This document shows, piece by piece, positions 12,776 to 22,697 of a DNA stretch of 64,000 bases. The DNA lies in NCBI GenBank assembly GCA_027563935.2, contig JANVAS020000231.1, positions 12,852,001 through 12,916,000 on the forward strand. Direction: 5' to 3'. The position numbers and the translations under genes were made by a program. The notes beneath the pieces were generated by a model that made no database searches, was not told where the DNA came from, and was given only the letters and a program-made list of their open reading frames with translations. The stretch comes from Costus lasius. Its lineage: Eukaryota; Streptophyta; Magnoliopsida; Zingiberales; Costaceae. Position 1 is the first letter of the stretch. Every line of letters starts with the position of its first letter.

Positions 12776-12787
12776 GCTCTGATACCA
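12776..12787 (-). other. Tek-1 primer binding site (tRNA-Met)
   Basis: The minus strand reads TGGTATCAGAGC, two bases inside the 5' LTR end at 12790. Confidence 0.9.
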
Positions 12788-13661
12788 TTTGTAACATCCC
12801 TCAGAATCACACCCCACACGCATACAAGAAAAATACGGGGTTTCAAAAATTTTTACTCTTCCATTAAAACACAAGAAGAAAGCGGCATCGAAGGACATTA
12901 CTACGGAACTGAAAACCACACAGAACTGAGTAGGATCGATTTATTAGGAAATAGAAATCCGGAAATCCAGAAAAATCCGGCAGCAAGTATACTAAATTAC
13001 TGCTGCACAGACCCATATATCCTGGAACAAAACAAATGTCCACACTACACATATGTGGAGAACACAATTGTCAGAAATATTGCAGAAACAGATTATTCAG
13101 ATACCCAATACAACAAAAATTCGGTCACACAGCTCAAAGTATTCCGACTACAATAAATCTCAAATCGGACATTTCAGAATAATAACAATTTCAATTCTCA
13201 TGAATCAAAAACTCGTATCCAACAATTAAAACGAGACAACTATAACATAATATAATATCCTGAAAACAGGCATAAGCCCTCAGGAGATAAAACGTGTCAT
13301 ATAATTAAGTTAGGCACGCAGGCCTGATAGATCTTTAGAAGACAACTCTGAGAAATTATATAAAACATAGCATCATAACAAATTTAGTAGCTGTAGCAAT
13401 CACTGTCCTGATGTCTCACCTGAAAATATTTAAACAACGGGGGTGAGCTAAAAAGCTCAGTGAGTAAAAGACACTAAAAGCCATCCATAGTACACATCAA
13501 AAATATCATGCTTAACAGATAAGATACTTAACATGAACACTCATATCAAAACAAAACATAATCAAATACAGATATTTATAACAATAAGCATCAAGCATGA
13601 AGTAGGATATAAGTATACCAACCCATTCCAACTAATCACACTGCCCAACACATCTATAATA

Positions 13662-13750
13662 CAGATCGAAACAGAACTACAGAAAATCAGAGCTGACAGA
13701 CAGAACAGATCGGAACAGAACTACAGAAATCAGAGCTGACAGACAGAAAA
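13662..13750. repeat. Two ~44-bp tandem repeats in Tek-1 LTR
   Basis: Two adjacent copies read CAGATCG(A/G)AACAGAACTACAG and continue to CAGAGCTGACAGACAGAA. The second lacks one A. Confidence 0.8.
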
Positions 13751-13798
13751 TCAAAATTTTCAGAATCCAAACGGATAGTCTACATCGGAAACAGAAAG

Positions 13799-13855
13799 GC
13801 CACAGAAGGCCTGAAGACCACAGAAGGTCTGATGACCACAGAAGGTCTGACCCCA
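13799..13855. repeat. Three 18-bp tandem repeats in Tek-1 LTR
   Basis: CCACAGAAGG(C/T)CTGA(A/T)GA is repeated three times head to tail, just upstream of the 65-bp array. Confidence 0.8.
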
Positions 13856-13899
13856 CCTCTGCCCAGGACGAGACATGCATGCATATCAGAAACAGAATA

Positions 13900-14093
13900 G
13901 TAGAGGAGGTATCAGTGGGTGGCCCCCGTCTTGTCAGGACGTGGCACTCTGGCCTCCAATACTGGTAGAGGAGGTATCAGTGGGTGGCCCCCGTCTTGTC
14001 AGGACGTGGCACTCTGGCCTCCAATATTGGTAGAGGAGGTATCAGTGGGTGGCCCCCGTCTTGTCAGGACGTGGCACTCTGGCCTCCAATACC
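13900..14093. repeat. Three 65-bp tandem repeats in Tek-1 LTR
   Basis: The unit beginning GTAGAGGAGGTATCAGTGGG recurs with its TAGAG at 13901, 13966 and 14031 (period 65). The copies are nearly identical. 65 is not a multiple of three, so a coding role is unlikely. Confidence 0.9.
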
Positions 14094-15833
14094 CAGAACA
14101 TAACAGAAATAGTGGAGGGAGAACGGAAGGTGAGACCAGCTCACATCTACCCTTCACTAGTGTCTCATGGGTCGTAGTAGACTATCAACACCATTACAGC
14201 GCCACAGAAGGAGGGTAAGGACACGGAAGAGTGCTACACTAGGGCATAATTTTTACAGAACAGATCATGCTGAAACGGAGGAGTAGGACTAACCACCACT
14301 CAATTCTCACATCATGCCCAAAGTGTCTCACAAACCAGAAAATGACACACCCTAATATCCAGTCCTTAACAAAATTACAATTTGCAGAAAATCAAAGCTT
14401 AACACACTTCATAATTTTTGCCATAAACCAGAAGTAATATATGAGTGAATTCCTTGAATTCCTTAGATTTCATGCAACTATCCTTAATTCATGTCAAACC
14501 ATTCTATGTTCTCACAAAGGTTATAACACATTCAAAGTTTCAGAAAATTCACAACATATATATACAGAATAGAAATTTTTCACATAACAAACAATTAAAC
14601 AGATGTTTCAGAAAAATAGATTAATATATCATACTTGCAACAGATGTTTCAGACCGAGTAAGTAACCTAAAATAGGCAATATGATATTCACAATAAATCT
14701 GTTTGAATCTACTTTCCAATAGAACTGAATCCGTCGGATTTGGAGTTATAACCGGGGAGATATGGGTGTTCGAACATAGAAAGGTCGGGATTTCAGAATT
14801 CCAGAAAACAGATTCGTATATCAGTATTGCGACACAAATTTTAGATCCAATAACTAACAGAAAATAGGCGACATGGTAATCAAATTGAACCCCTTCGAGT
14901 CTACTTTCTAATAAAACTGATTTGACAAGATTTCGAGCTATACCTAGGGAGATATGATGGTTCGAACACATAAAGGTCGAAACCCAGATTTCCAGAAAAC
15001 TGATTTTGTACAGCTAGATTGCAATACAGATTGAAATACGAATACAGCTCGGATATGGTCGATATCATATTCAAATTAAAGCCGAATGTATCTAGTTTCA
15101 TACAAAATTTATTTCGTGCGATTTGGATCTATAGGCCATGAGATATTGGGGTTATAGTACACAAAGGTCAGATTAGAGAATGCAGATTTTCAGCAGAATA
15201 GGATTTTAAAACCCTATAAATATTTGAATTCAACCCCATACGGATAATCATTGCAATTAACGAATTTTAATTGAATGATAATCTACAATTTAACGGATTA
15301 GACTCCTTAGGATCGAATTACTCACCGAAAAACGTTCACAGAAGAAAAACGCCAAGACAGAGGATCACCAGGAATTTCGTCCACCACCAGTCTGCCACCA
15401 CCAGCGTCAGAAATTTCAGGAGGCGCCAAGCACAGTGAGGGGCGACAACCAAAGGCGGCTAGGGCAAGAAAGATCAACAAAAGTCGTGAGGGAGAGGAGC
15501 CCTCACGCAATTCCTCTTTTTCTCCCACCCCAAACGGATCCAAGATCCAATAACCCAGTTAACTTAAGTGAAAAATCGGTTTTATGGGCTTACCTGGGCT
15601 TAACCACCCTGCGCCACTCCAATAATATCAGAAATATGTGCCACCATGGTGGAAGGAATTCCAGGAGCAAAGAATCAAGGTTGAGGGTTCGAATCCCCAA
15701 CCAAAATAATTATTTTTGCCCTGTAGGAAAAATTTCTACACTTAGGCAAAAATCCCAAAATTTTAACAGATAAAAATACAGAAACAGAATTTTTAACCTT
15801 AAATCATAATTCAGAAAAATCGAGGGCGTTACA

Positions 15834-16004
15834 CTTGATATGATTGAGACTAATATGTGTTCTAATCTTATAGGATGCTTCGAGCATGGAATAAGATGTA
15901 GACTCATGGGTACATTGGATGTACTGGACAGACCCTACTTAGGATATTCAATTGTTTATCACAATGTGAATAATCCTTATATGCAAACAAGTGGCATACT
16001 TCCT
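15834..16004 (+). repeat. LTR fragment of the Cop-1/Cop-6 family
   Basis: It matches 48124-48290 of the Cop-6 5' LTR in the same orientation. The left edge is the Tek-1 insertion point. The right edge is an abrupt join to Cop-2 pol inside CTTCCTTCTCGCC. Only about 170 bp remain. Confidence 0.85.
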
Positions 16005-17324
16005 TCTCGCCAGTTGCCATGATCAAATCCATTCGGATTCTGCTTGCTATAGCTGCATATCATGACTATGAGATATGGCAGATGGATGTGAAGACTGCGT
16101 TCCTTAATGGGAAGCTAACTAAGGATGTGTATATGTCGCAACCTGATGGCTTCATCCATCCTGCAGAGGCTAATAAGGTCTGCAGGCTAAAGAGATCCAT
16201 TTATGGATTAAAGCAAGCATCTCAAAGTTGGAATCTTCGATTTGATGAAGCCGTGAGAGATTATGGCTTTATCAAAAGCGAAGATGACGCCTGTGTATAC
16301 AGAAAATTCAGTGGGAGCTTGGTGATTTTTCTGGTCTTGTATGTTGATGACATACTGCTCATCGGAAATGACATCCCTAGTCTTCAAGCTGTGAAGACAT
16401 GGTTGGGGAAGTGTTTCGAGATGAAAGACTTAGGGGAGGCCGCCTATATTTTAGGCGTAAGGATCTACCAGGATAGATCCAAGAGGCTCCTGGCCCTTAG
16501 TCAGAGTACCTACATTGATAAGGTCCTGGAGAGGTTCAACTTGGAGCAATCCAAGAAAGGATACCTTCCAGTAAGACATGGCCTTACTCTCTCAAAGAGC
16601 CAGTGTCCTACAACACAGGCTGAGAGGGATGACATGAGTCGAATTCCTTATGCTTTGGCAGTAGGATCGATCATGTATGCAATGTTGTGTACTAGACCAG
16701 ATGTGGCATATGCTGTAAGCATAACCAGCCGATACCAATCCAATCCAGGTCTGCAGCACTGGGTGGCTGTAAAGAACATCCTAAAGTATCTGAGAAGAAC
16801 TAAGGATTTGTTCTTGGTCTATGGGGGACAGGAAGAGCTTAGTATGCAGGGCTATACTGATGCATCGTTCCAGTCTGACCCTGACGACTTTAGATCGCAG
16901 GCCGGCTATGTGTTCAATATAAATGGAGGCGTTGTATGCTGGAAGAGCTTCAAGCAATCCACCATAGCAGATTCTACAAACCGAGGAAGAGTATGTGGCC
17001 GCTTCTGAGGCAGCCAAGGAAGCCGTTTGGATAAGGAAGTTCTTATGTGATCTTCAGGTGGTCCCTAGTGCAATGGATCCCATTGAACTCTATTGTGACA
17101 ACAATGGAGCAATTGCACAAGCTAAGGAACCACGGTCTCATCAAAGATCCAAACACATACTCAGAAGATTTCACCTGATCAGAGAGATCATTGACAGAGG
17201 TGATGTCAAGATTAGTAGAGTTGACACAGAGAACAATCTGGCAGACCCATTGACCAAGGCTTTGGCGCAGCAGAAGCATGATGGTCACGCTAGAGATATG
17301 AGGTTGAGATTCCTCAACTTCTAG
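16004..17324 (+). pseudogene. Cop-2 pol remnant (RT and RNase H)
   Basis: The first 329-residue open stretch starts within RT (S-I-R-I-L near 16025) and keeps Y-V-D-D (about 16340). RNase H follows with G-Y-T-D. One extra A near 16977, just before the E-E-Y-V-A-A region, shifts the frame. The RNase H end continues in another frame (16995-17324), ending L-R-F-L-N-F and stop. Gag, protease and integrase are gone. It could not act alone; apart from the frameshift the remaining codons look well preserved. Confidence 0.88.
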
Positions 17325-17328
17325 GTCT

Positions 17329-17345
17329 TAGTGCAAGTGGGAGAT
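17329..17345 (+). other. Cop-2 polypurine tract
   Basis: AGTGCAAGTGGGAGAT lies directly before the 3' LTR, as in Cop-5 and Cop-6. Confidence 0.75.
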
Positions 17346-18978
17346 TCTTGGTGTATATGCCCTAGGACCTAGTTTTGGTCCACTTATGTACTACTTGACT
17401 TTGATATTTATATCATTCTGGCATTGTCGTTATCTATGTTTGTTTACATCTGCGCATATGTACTAACATGATAATGTCCCTGGAGACAGATTGGATCTGT
17501 GCTCGAACTATAGTCCCCAGTCGATGTACCTTAGTGGATAAGGGACAGCTCTGGTACATGTGAGAGTAGTATATGGGCTGGTTACGCACGGGGTGCTAAC
17601 GCAGATATATGGGTATATCAGTGGTGGATATACTGGACCGACCCGCTGTGAGGCTCTGACTTGGTGTCATGAGTTAACCTCACAAGTGATAGGAGATGCA
17701 TTGATCCCTTGACTTGAGGTCATTGACTCTTTTGTATGGTTAGGAACATGCTTTGATACAACCTAACGCCTCGCCGTAAGCTGGGAGGTCATAACGGTTG
17801 TCATTAGGTATGTGACGACCCATATGAGAAGATCAATGGGCAGACATAGGGTTTGCCCCTTCCTATGGGAAGCTTGATATCCACGGGGCCCCCTATGGTT
17901 GCATGACTGAAAGTGTATAGCCATACCCAGGTGAAAGCCTGATTTAGTCATGACCATGAGATTGGGTAAAATTAAAGTGGTGACACACTTTGTCCAATCG
18001 GATATCAGTTCGGCAAAGAGACTGTAATGCATCAGTATCTTGTTGCGATGATGGGGATGTCGATGTGATAACCATTCCGAAGACTTTGGTAGCAGCGATG
18101 CACTGCTAGGTGCCAATCACTGCTTGTGATGACTAGGTTCATCACTACCAACGTCTGAGGAACCAACAGGGTCGCACAACTTGAACTCGGATTCTCACAT
18201 TGATCAGGTAGCCTATTGATTGAGTTATTGGATAACTCAGATCTGTTTGGGAGAATCCACCAGCACCACTGTGCTAGATGAGATGAAAGGAATCATTTGG
18301 AGCTAACTTATTTTTTGGGCCTAGTAGGCCAAATGGGCCCAATGGGCCATTTGGGCCAAATGGGCCCAATAGACCAAGTTGGGCTAATAGGCCAAATGGG
18401 CTCAATGAGCCATTTGGGCCAAATGGGCCAAGTGGAATGGCGCAAGCAACTTGGAGTGAGCTTGGCGCATTTCCATGAGGTGGACAAACCCAAGTTGGCA
18501 TCTTCTTAAGGTAGGAAGCTTGGAGCTTCTCACTTGGAGAGGGTGAATCTACTTGGGCGAATTGGGCTTTACCTCTTGAAGAGGTGTGTCTCTTCATGAA
18601 GAGGTGAATGAACTTGGGCGCATGGGACTTGGAATGGGCGAATTGGGTTTTACCTCTTGAAGAGGTGTGTCTCTTCGTGAAGAGGTGCACCTATTCATGG
18701 GTATATAAACCCCCTAGCCCCCCTTTTGTCGGGTTACTCTCTCCTCTCCTCTTCCCTTTGTCGCCACTCTTGAGGTATTCGGCCATTAAGAGAGTTGGAC
18801 TCTCTTCCTTACTTGGTTCAGTTCCTGCAAGTTCCTTGGCGCCCTCCTCTCCAAAGTTGGACTTTGGATTTGGTTGATTCCTGTTTGGATCTTGGTGGAG
18901 TGCTTCAAGAGTTGGACTCCGATGAAGCTCCACCTCCTCTCCTTGGCATCTCCTCTGGACTTGGCGCAAGTGATTGAG
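17346..18978 (+). repeat. Cop-2 3' LTR, truncated at its 3' end
   Basis: It matches sLTR-1 from 26852 up to GATTGAGG and lacks the last ~250 bp. The expected TG start reads TC (17346-17347). It holds a TATA box at 18702-18709, a GGGCCAAAT-type low-complexity repeat (about 18312-18432) and two copies of a ~50-bp palindromic block (about 18556-18606 and 18637-18687). Confidence 0.88.
18702..18709 (+). promoter_or_regulatory. TATA box in Cop-2 LTR
   Basis: TATATAAA is followed by a C-rich stretch, and the same block occurs in sLTR-1 at 28190-28197. Its place in the LTR fits the U3 promoter. Confidence 0.6.
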
Positions 18979-19080
18979 GAAAAATTGCAGTTATTGAGCA
19001 TCTTAAGCTGCCTACTTCGGTGAAGGGGATCAGGAGTTTTCTTGGACATGCTGGTATTTATAGAAGATTTATTAAGAATT
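18979..19080 (+). pseudogene. Ath-1 RT fragment left of NA-1
   Basis: The translation matches the end of a Ty3/gypsy RT (G-I-R-S-F-L-G-H-A-G). It continues in frame at 24462 with S-K-I-A-R-P-L once one copy of the GAATT duplication is removed. The left end is the abrupt join to the Cop-2 LTR. Confidence 0.85.
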
Positions 19081-20840
19081 TGATGTAGGGTGGAGACACG
19101 TGTTGTGCAAACTAGAACAAAGAGTATTTTTACCAGAATTCAGTGCTATAGAAATATATCATTTAAGAGAAGTAGCTATGTAGGTTCCAAAGATCCAAAA
19201 TTTGAACTGATTAAGCCAAGATGTAGAGAAAAACTAGTTCTTTTCAACCGTATAGGAATTAGAGTGTGAAGAACTATCAGACAATAAGAACATGTGCGAT
19301 AAAATGCCTAATCAGATTAGCAAATCAAAATAGCACAGAAATCGTTTCAGTCTTCAAAATTTGTTAGGTCTACTAGGTTGATCTGGTGATTCTTCCATGG
19401 AACCATGTGGTACAACAAGTGGGATGTAACATACTCTTCCAAATCGTTTCAGAGTTCAGGGGTTCCAGCAAGTCCAAGTATTTTAAATACCTGCACAAAG
19501 AAGGTTAAACATATTAGTTTTAAAGAAGAACAGAAGAATAGTAGACACGGGAATATGAAAACAGGGGACGTCGCGCGATGGAGCAGAGTTCATCGCCGGA
19601 CAACCGGTGGTGCACGAACTCGGAACCTGCTACTACTGGAGGATGCTGTGGCTGACGAGAGGATGTGGCTGGAGTTTGGAGATGAAAGATGGCCGGACGG
19701 AGGAGATCGACGATGAAAGGCGGATCTGAGGCGGAAGCTGGGCGGAAACAGGGGAAAACGAGCGTGGAGCAGAGTTGATAGGCGGTCATCCGGTGGTGCA
19801 CGATCGCTGGACCTACTACAGTTGGAGATCCTTATGATGATGGAGAGGAGGTGGCCGGAGTTTGGAGGCGGAAGGTGGGCTGTCGGAAGTGGACGACATC
19901 GAATGGCGGATCTAGGGCGGAAGACTGGCGAGAACAGGGGATTCGAACGGACGTTCGATTCCGGTGATCAGACCGGAGGATTGGCGGATGCCGGCGGCTA
20001 GAGCTTCATCTTGGGGAGGAGGAGTGATCCCCGAAGTTTTGTGAGGGTCAGACCGGCGGATCGTCGGTGGCATGCTCACAATCTTTCGAAAATCTGGAAA
20101 CTGGGAATTCGTGGTTGTTTGATTTGGTTTCGTGAAGAAGAAGCTTGTAGAGAAGAAGGGAAGAGTGAGGGACTCAGCCCTAGAAGGAGGTGAGGGGAAG
20201 GATAGGCGACACAAGCGCCTCAGAGGAGAAGAAGATCGGAGACATCCGATTGAGGACGAAAAACCATTTCCATTCAACGAATTCTGCGTTTACAAGGTTG
20301 AAGCTTTGATACATATAGGAGAAGCTTTCCAAGCGAACGTTGCAGTTTCCTTTTGTGGGTTGAACGAACGTTGTTGTTTCCATCTTCGATTGGCAGAGAG
20401 AGACATTGAAGTTTCTTTGTGAGAAGCTGCTGGGGACGTGGAAGATTTCCTTTGTGGGGCGAAGAAGATAGCGTTTGCATGCGCTTGATGAAATTGGCTG
20501 TTGCCTTCTTTGCTGGCTGCATGTGAACGTTACAAGGTAAAGCGGCGTTGAAGATGGGCTTGGACTTGGCTTGAAGAGATCTTTATTTGGGCCGAACATT
20601 ATAGCATGCTTCATGGCTTGGTGCAGCATTTGCAAGTTCTGGTTTGATGAGGCAACTCCATTGAACGTTGTGAGCTTGAGCAACTTGAGATCATTGAGTG
20701 ATTGAAATAGTCATTTTCCACTTATTGAGCTAGCTTATTTGAGCGAGCTTGCTAGCTTATTTGAGAGCTTCCGAGTCTTCGACTATGGTAATCATAGACT
20801 CCATTTGTACCTTCGTGGCCGGTGGTCTTTGCCCCCATCA
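19081..20840 (-). repeat. NA-1 3' LTR (1760 bp)
   Basis: It pairs with 22698-24456. On the minus strand its first ~60 bp resemble the NA-2 LTR start. That is the part read by the gag frame as P-R-R-Y-K-W-S-L. The rest is unlike NA-2. No gene beyond the gag tail is supported. Confidence 0.9.
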
Positions 20841-22222
20841 TTTCTCCCCGGGTGAAAAAATTTCTTCCCTGAAGAATTGTTCTTGCGTTGGTGGAGAAGT
20901 TCTAGAGAGGCAAGGGTGAATTGTTCCTTTTGAAGCTTCAAAATGTTGTCAGCATCATAGCATATTGTCTTGTTGCTCGTCCATGGTCCAAGCTGCATAT
21001 CAAGGGTACCTGCATTGGATTCCCTTTCTCGGCCATACTCATTAGTAAAGTTGTCATAGAAAATCATAGGATTTAGCAAAGAACAAGGAATGACAAAATC
21101 AATATATTCAACTTCAATAAGTGCAGAGTGCAAAGCATGTTTGAGTACATTGTGTTTTGTTGGTTCCAAAGGTGGCTTAAGGGTATGGGTAGAAGGACCT
21201 AAGAGACAAGATTCAAGGATCATAGGGTCCTGAAAGAGATTTTCTAAGTCTAGGTGTTGACCTAAGGGGTGAGGATTAGGATCCAGGTCAAGCTCAAATA
21301 GTTCTAACTTAGGTTCAAGACATGGTTCATGAAGACCTATGGGTTTGGGTTCAACTGGATTTTTAGGCAAGTCATCTTTAGGTTCACTGGAGGTAGTGCT
21401 AAGGTCAAGCTGAGAACCTGTGGGTATGTGCCCTAAAATTGAGGGTAAAAGTTTTGGCCCTAAAATTGAAGGTGAAGGTACTGGTTCTACTGGAAGGTTT
21501 GGTTCTTCATGTCTTACTTCTTCAAGTTCACTAGTTTCATCAAGACATGAGTTAGGTTCTAAAGTAGGCTCCAAAGTTTGTTCAAGTTCTAAAGGGGTCT
21601 CTAAAGGTGACTTAGGGTTAGGTTGACTATCAGATAAGTCAACTAAAGGTTCCCTAGTATTGGATTTACACTCATCTAGGGGTATGTTCAGAATGGTTGT
21701 AGGTAGGTCAAGTTTCCTCCTATGTGTTACTTTAAGATTCTGCTCTACCTCAGTAGCTATTTTGAAAGCTTCTTCTATTGTGTGTATGGGGTAGTAGGTG
21801 AGACCTCTCTTAATCTCAAAGTTAAGACCATCTATAAACCAGTTACGCACAACCCAAGGATGTTCTCTAGCTCTACTCCTATGGTTGAGGGTCTTAAACT
21901 TTAGAGTGTATTCAGCTACAGTCATGTTCTTTTGTGTAAGAAATTTTTCAGGGAGAGAGGAAGGATCATATTTTTCTCTGAGTTTATGAAGCATGTCATC
22001 CCATCTCTCAATGGGTAGCAGATTGTCTCTTTCCAAGGTTTGTTCAACAGTGGTCCAGTAATATCTAGCATATTTTTGTAAAAGTAACTTGGTGAACCTA
22101 ACTTTGCAATGTTCAGGCATGGCAGTAAAATAGAAATAATGCTCAAGTTTTGTTGACCAGTCATTAAAATCCTTAGGGTTAAGAGACCCACTAAAGGTAG
22201 GGGGTTGGAGTCTAGTGGCCAT
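20792..22222 (-). CDS. NA-1 gag-like protein (476 residues)
   Basis: Residues ~20-165 look like a Ty3/gypsy gag (Retrotrans_gag) domain, with W-D-D-M-L-H-K-L-R, V-A-E-Y-T-L-K-F and E-I-K-R-G-L. Such domains form virus-like particles in the cytoplasm; that role is inferred from the family. Residues ~185-360 are rich in Pro, Leu and Glu with repeated L-E-P units. No C-x2-C zinc knuckle, protease or RT is present. The last ~16 codons lie inside the 3' LTR: the frame passes through the polypurine tract (coding H-P-G-R) and stops at 20792. The same arrangement exists in NA-2. The start Met (M-A-T-R-L) matches the NA-2 start (M-T-T-R-F). No stops or frameshifts are seen. Confidence 0.85.
   Translation of the reverse strand: MATRLQPPTFSGSLNPKDFNDWSTKLEHYFYFTAMPEHCKVRFTKLLLQKYARYYWTTVEQTLERDNLLPIERWDDMLHKLREKYDPSSLPEKFLTQKNMTVAEYTLKFKTLNHRSRAREHPWVVRNWFIDGLNFEIKRGLTYYPIHTIEEAFKIATEVEQNLKVTHRRKLDLPTTILNIPLDECKSNTREPLVDLSDSQPNPKSPLETPLELEQTLEPTLEPNSCLDETSELEEVRHEEPNLPVEPVPSPSILGPKLLPSILGHIPTGSQLDLSTTSSEPKDDLPKNPVEPKPIGLHEPCLEPKLELFELDLDPNPHPLGQHLDLENLFQDPMILESCLLGPSTHTLKPPLEPTKHNVLKHALHSALIEVEYIDFVIPCSLLNPMIFYDNFTNEYGRERESNAGTLDMQLGPWTSNKTICYDADNILKLQKEQFTLASLELLHQRKNNSSGKKFFHPGRNDGGKDHRPRRYKWSL
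20841..20854 (-). other. NA-1 polypurine tract, also coding
   Basis: The minus strand reads CACCCGGGGAGAAA right before the LTR start. The NA-2 counterpart is CACCCGGGGAGAGC. It is inside the gag frame. Confidence 0.75.
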
Positions 22223-22682
22223 GGAATATTTGAAAACACAATATAGTCCTTTGAAAATAGATCTCCCTAAGATGTCAAAAATGATTTGGGCTAGTAGGAG
22301 AGGATAAATCTATGAATAAACAAACTAGCATGCATATGTAATGAACAACTAAGCATGAAAGCACGTAATAAGTTTTTTTTTTGTTTGTTTTTTTTTTATC
22401 AAATAGCAAAAATATGCAATCTAAAATAATATGAACAATGAAACATGTGATAATTCTTTTTTTCTTTATCAATTGCAAGTAAATAGCAAATACTTAACTA
22501 TCATGCAAACTAATTATAAAGAAACATGAAGGAATTTTTTTTTTGAAATGCAAGTAATTTGCAAAAGATGCAAAAGCAATAAGCAATAAACATGAAAACA
22601 AGAACTAACAATTTTTTTTTTTTTTTTTTGCAAAGAACAAAGCAATGATCGTGTGGGCAGACAAGAGTTGCTCACAACCTTT
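22223..22682 (-). other. NA-1 leader
   Basis: This is 460 bp of A/T-rich sequence between PBS and gag, with several T-runs on the plus strand (near 22373, 22391, 22455, 22535 and 22612). I see no gene or structured element in it. Confidence 0.6.
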
Positions 22683-22694
22683 CCTCTGATACCA
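22683..22694 (-). other. NA-1 primer binding site (tRNA-Met)
   Basis: The minus strand reads TGGTATCAGAGG, three bases after the LTR end. Confidence 0.85.
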
Positions 22695-22697
22695 AAC

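Larger units (their letters stand above)
7872..15833 (-). mobile_element. Tek-1: Tekay/Del-type chromovirus (Ty3/gypsy), split by Cop-1
   Basis: On the minus strand: 5' LTR 12790-15833 (3044 bp, TGTAACGCCC...TGTTACA), tRNA-Met PBS, a gag-pol with one frame break, a C-rich (purine on the coding strand) tract, then the first 233 bp of the 3' LTR, where Cop-1 interrupts it. The very long LTRs with TGTAAC/GTTACA ends, RT-RNase H-integrase order and a C-terminal chromodomain fit the Tekay/Del lineage. The right flank CTTGA (15834-15838) should be its target duplication; the other copy lies outside the window. It sits in an LTR of the Cop-1/Cop-6 family. Confidence 0.9.
12790..15833 (-). repeat. 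Tek-1 5' LTR (3044 bp)
   Basis: It is bounded by inverted TGTAAC/GTTACA ends. It contains three blocks of internal tandem repeats (about 13662-13750, 13799-13855 and 13900-14093) and a plus-strand B-box-like motif at 15686-15696. No other gene is visible in it; short frames inside follow the tandem repeats. Confidence 0.88.
16004..18978 (+). mobile_element. Cop-2: 5'- and 3'-truncated Ty1/copia element
   Basis: It keeps RT from the catalytic region onward, RNase H, polypurine tract and most of the 3' LTR. It is related to Cop-5 in coding sequence. Its LTR is nearly identical to sLTR-1, so both come from one family. Both ends are junctions without target duplications, which points to deletion rather than insertion. 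Confidence 0.85.

Noticed and set aside
13900..14093. Possible CRISPR-like array
   Set aside because: The repeats are directly adjacent with no spacers and lie in a plant retrotransposon LTR.
18308..18690. Frames with G-P-x and P-F-G-P-N repeats in the Cop-2 LTR
   Set aside because: They are translations of a GGGCCAAAT-type low-complexity repeat in an LTR.
19405..19716. 103-codon frame repeated at 23021-23332 as a duplicated gene
   Set aside because: These are the two LTRs of NA-1, antisense to the element and without a domain.
20180..20683. 167-codon minus-strand frame in the NA-1 LTR, present again at 23796-24299
   Set aside because: The two are simply the two LTRs of one element. There is no recognisable domain and it is not present in NA-2.
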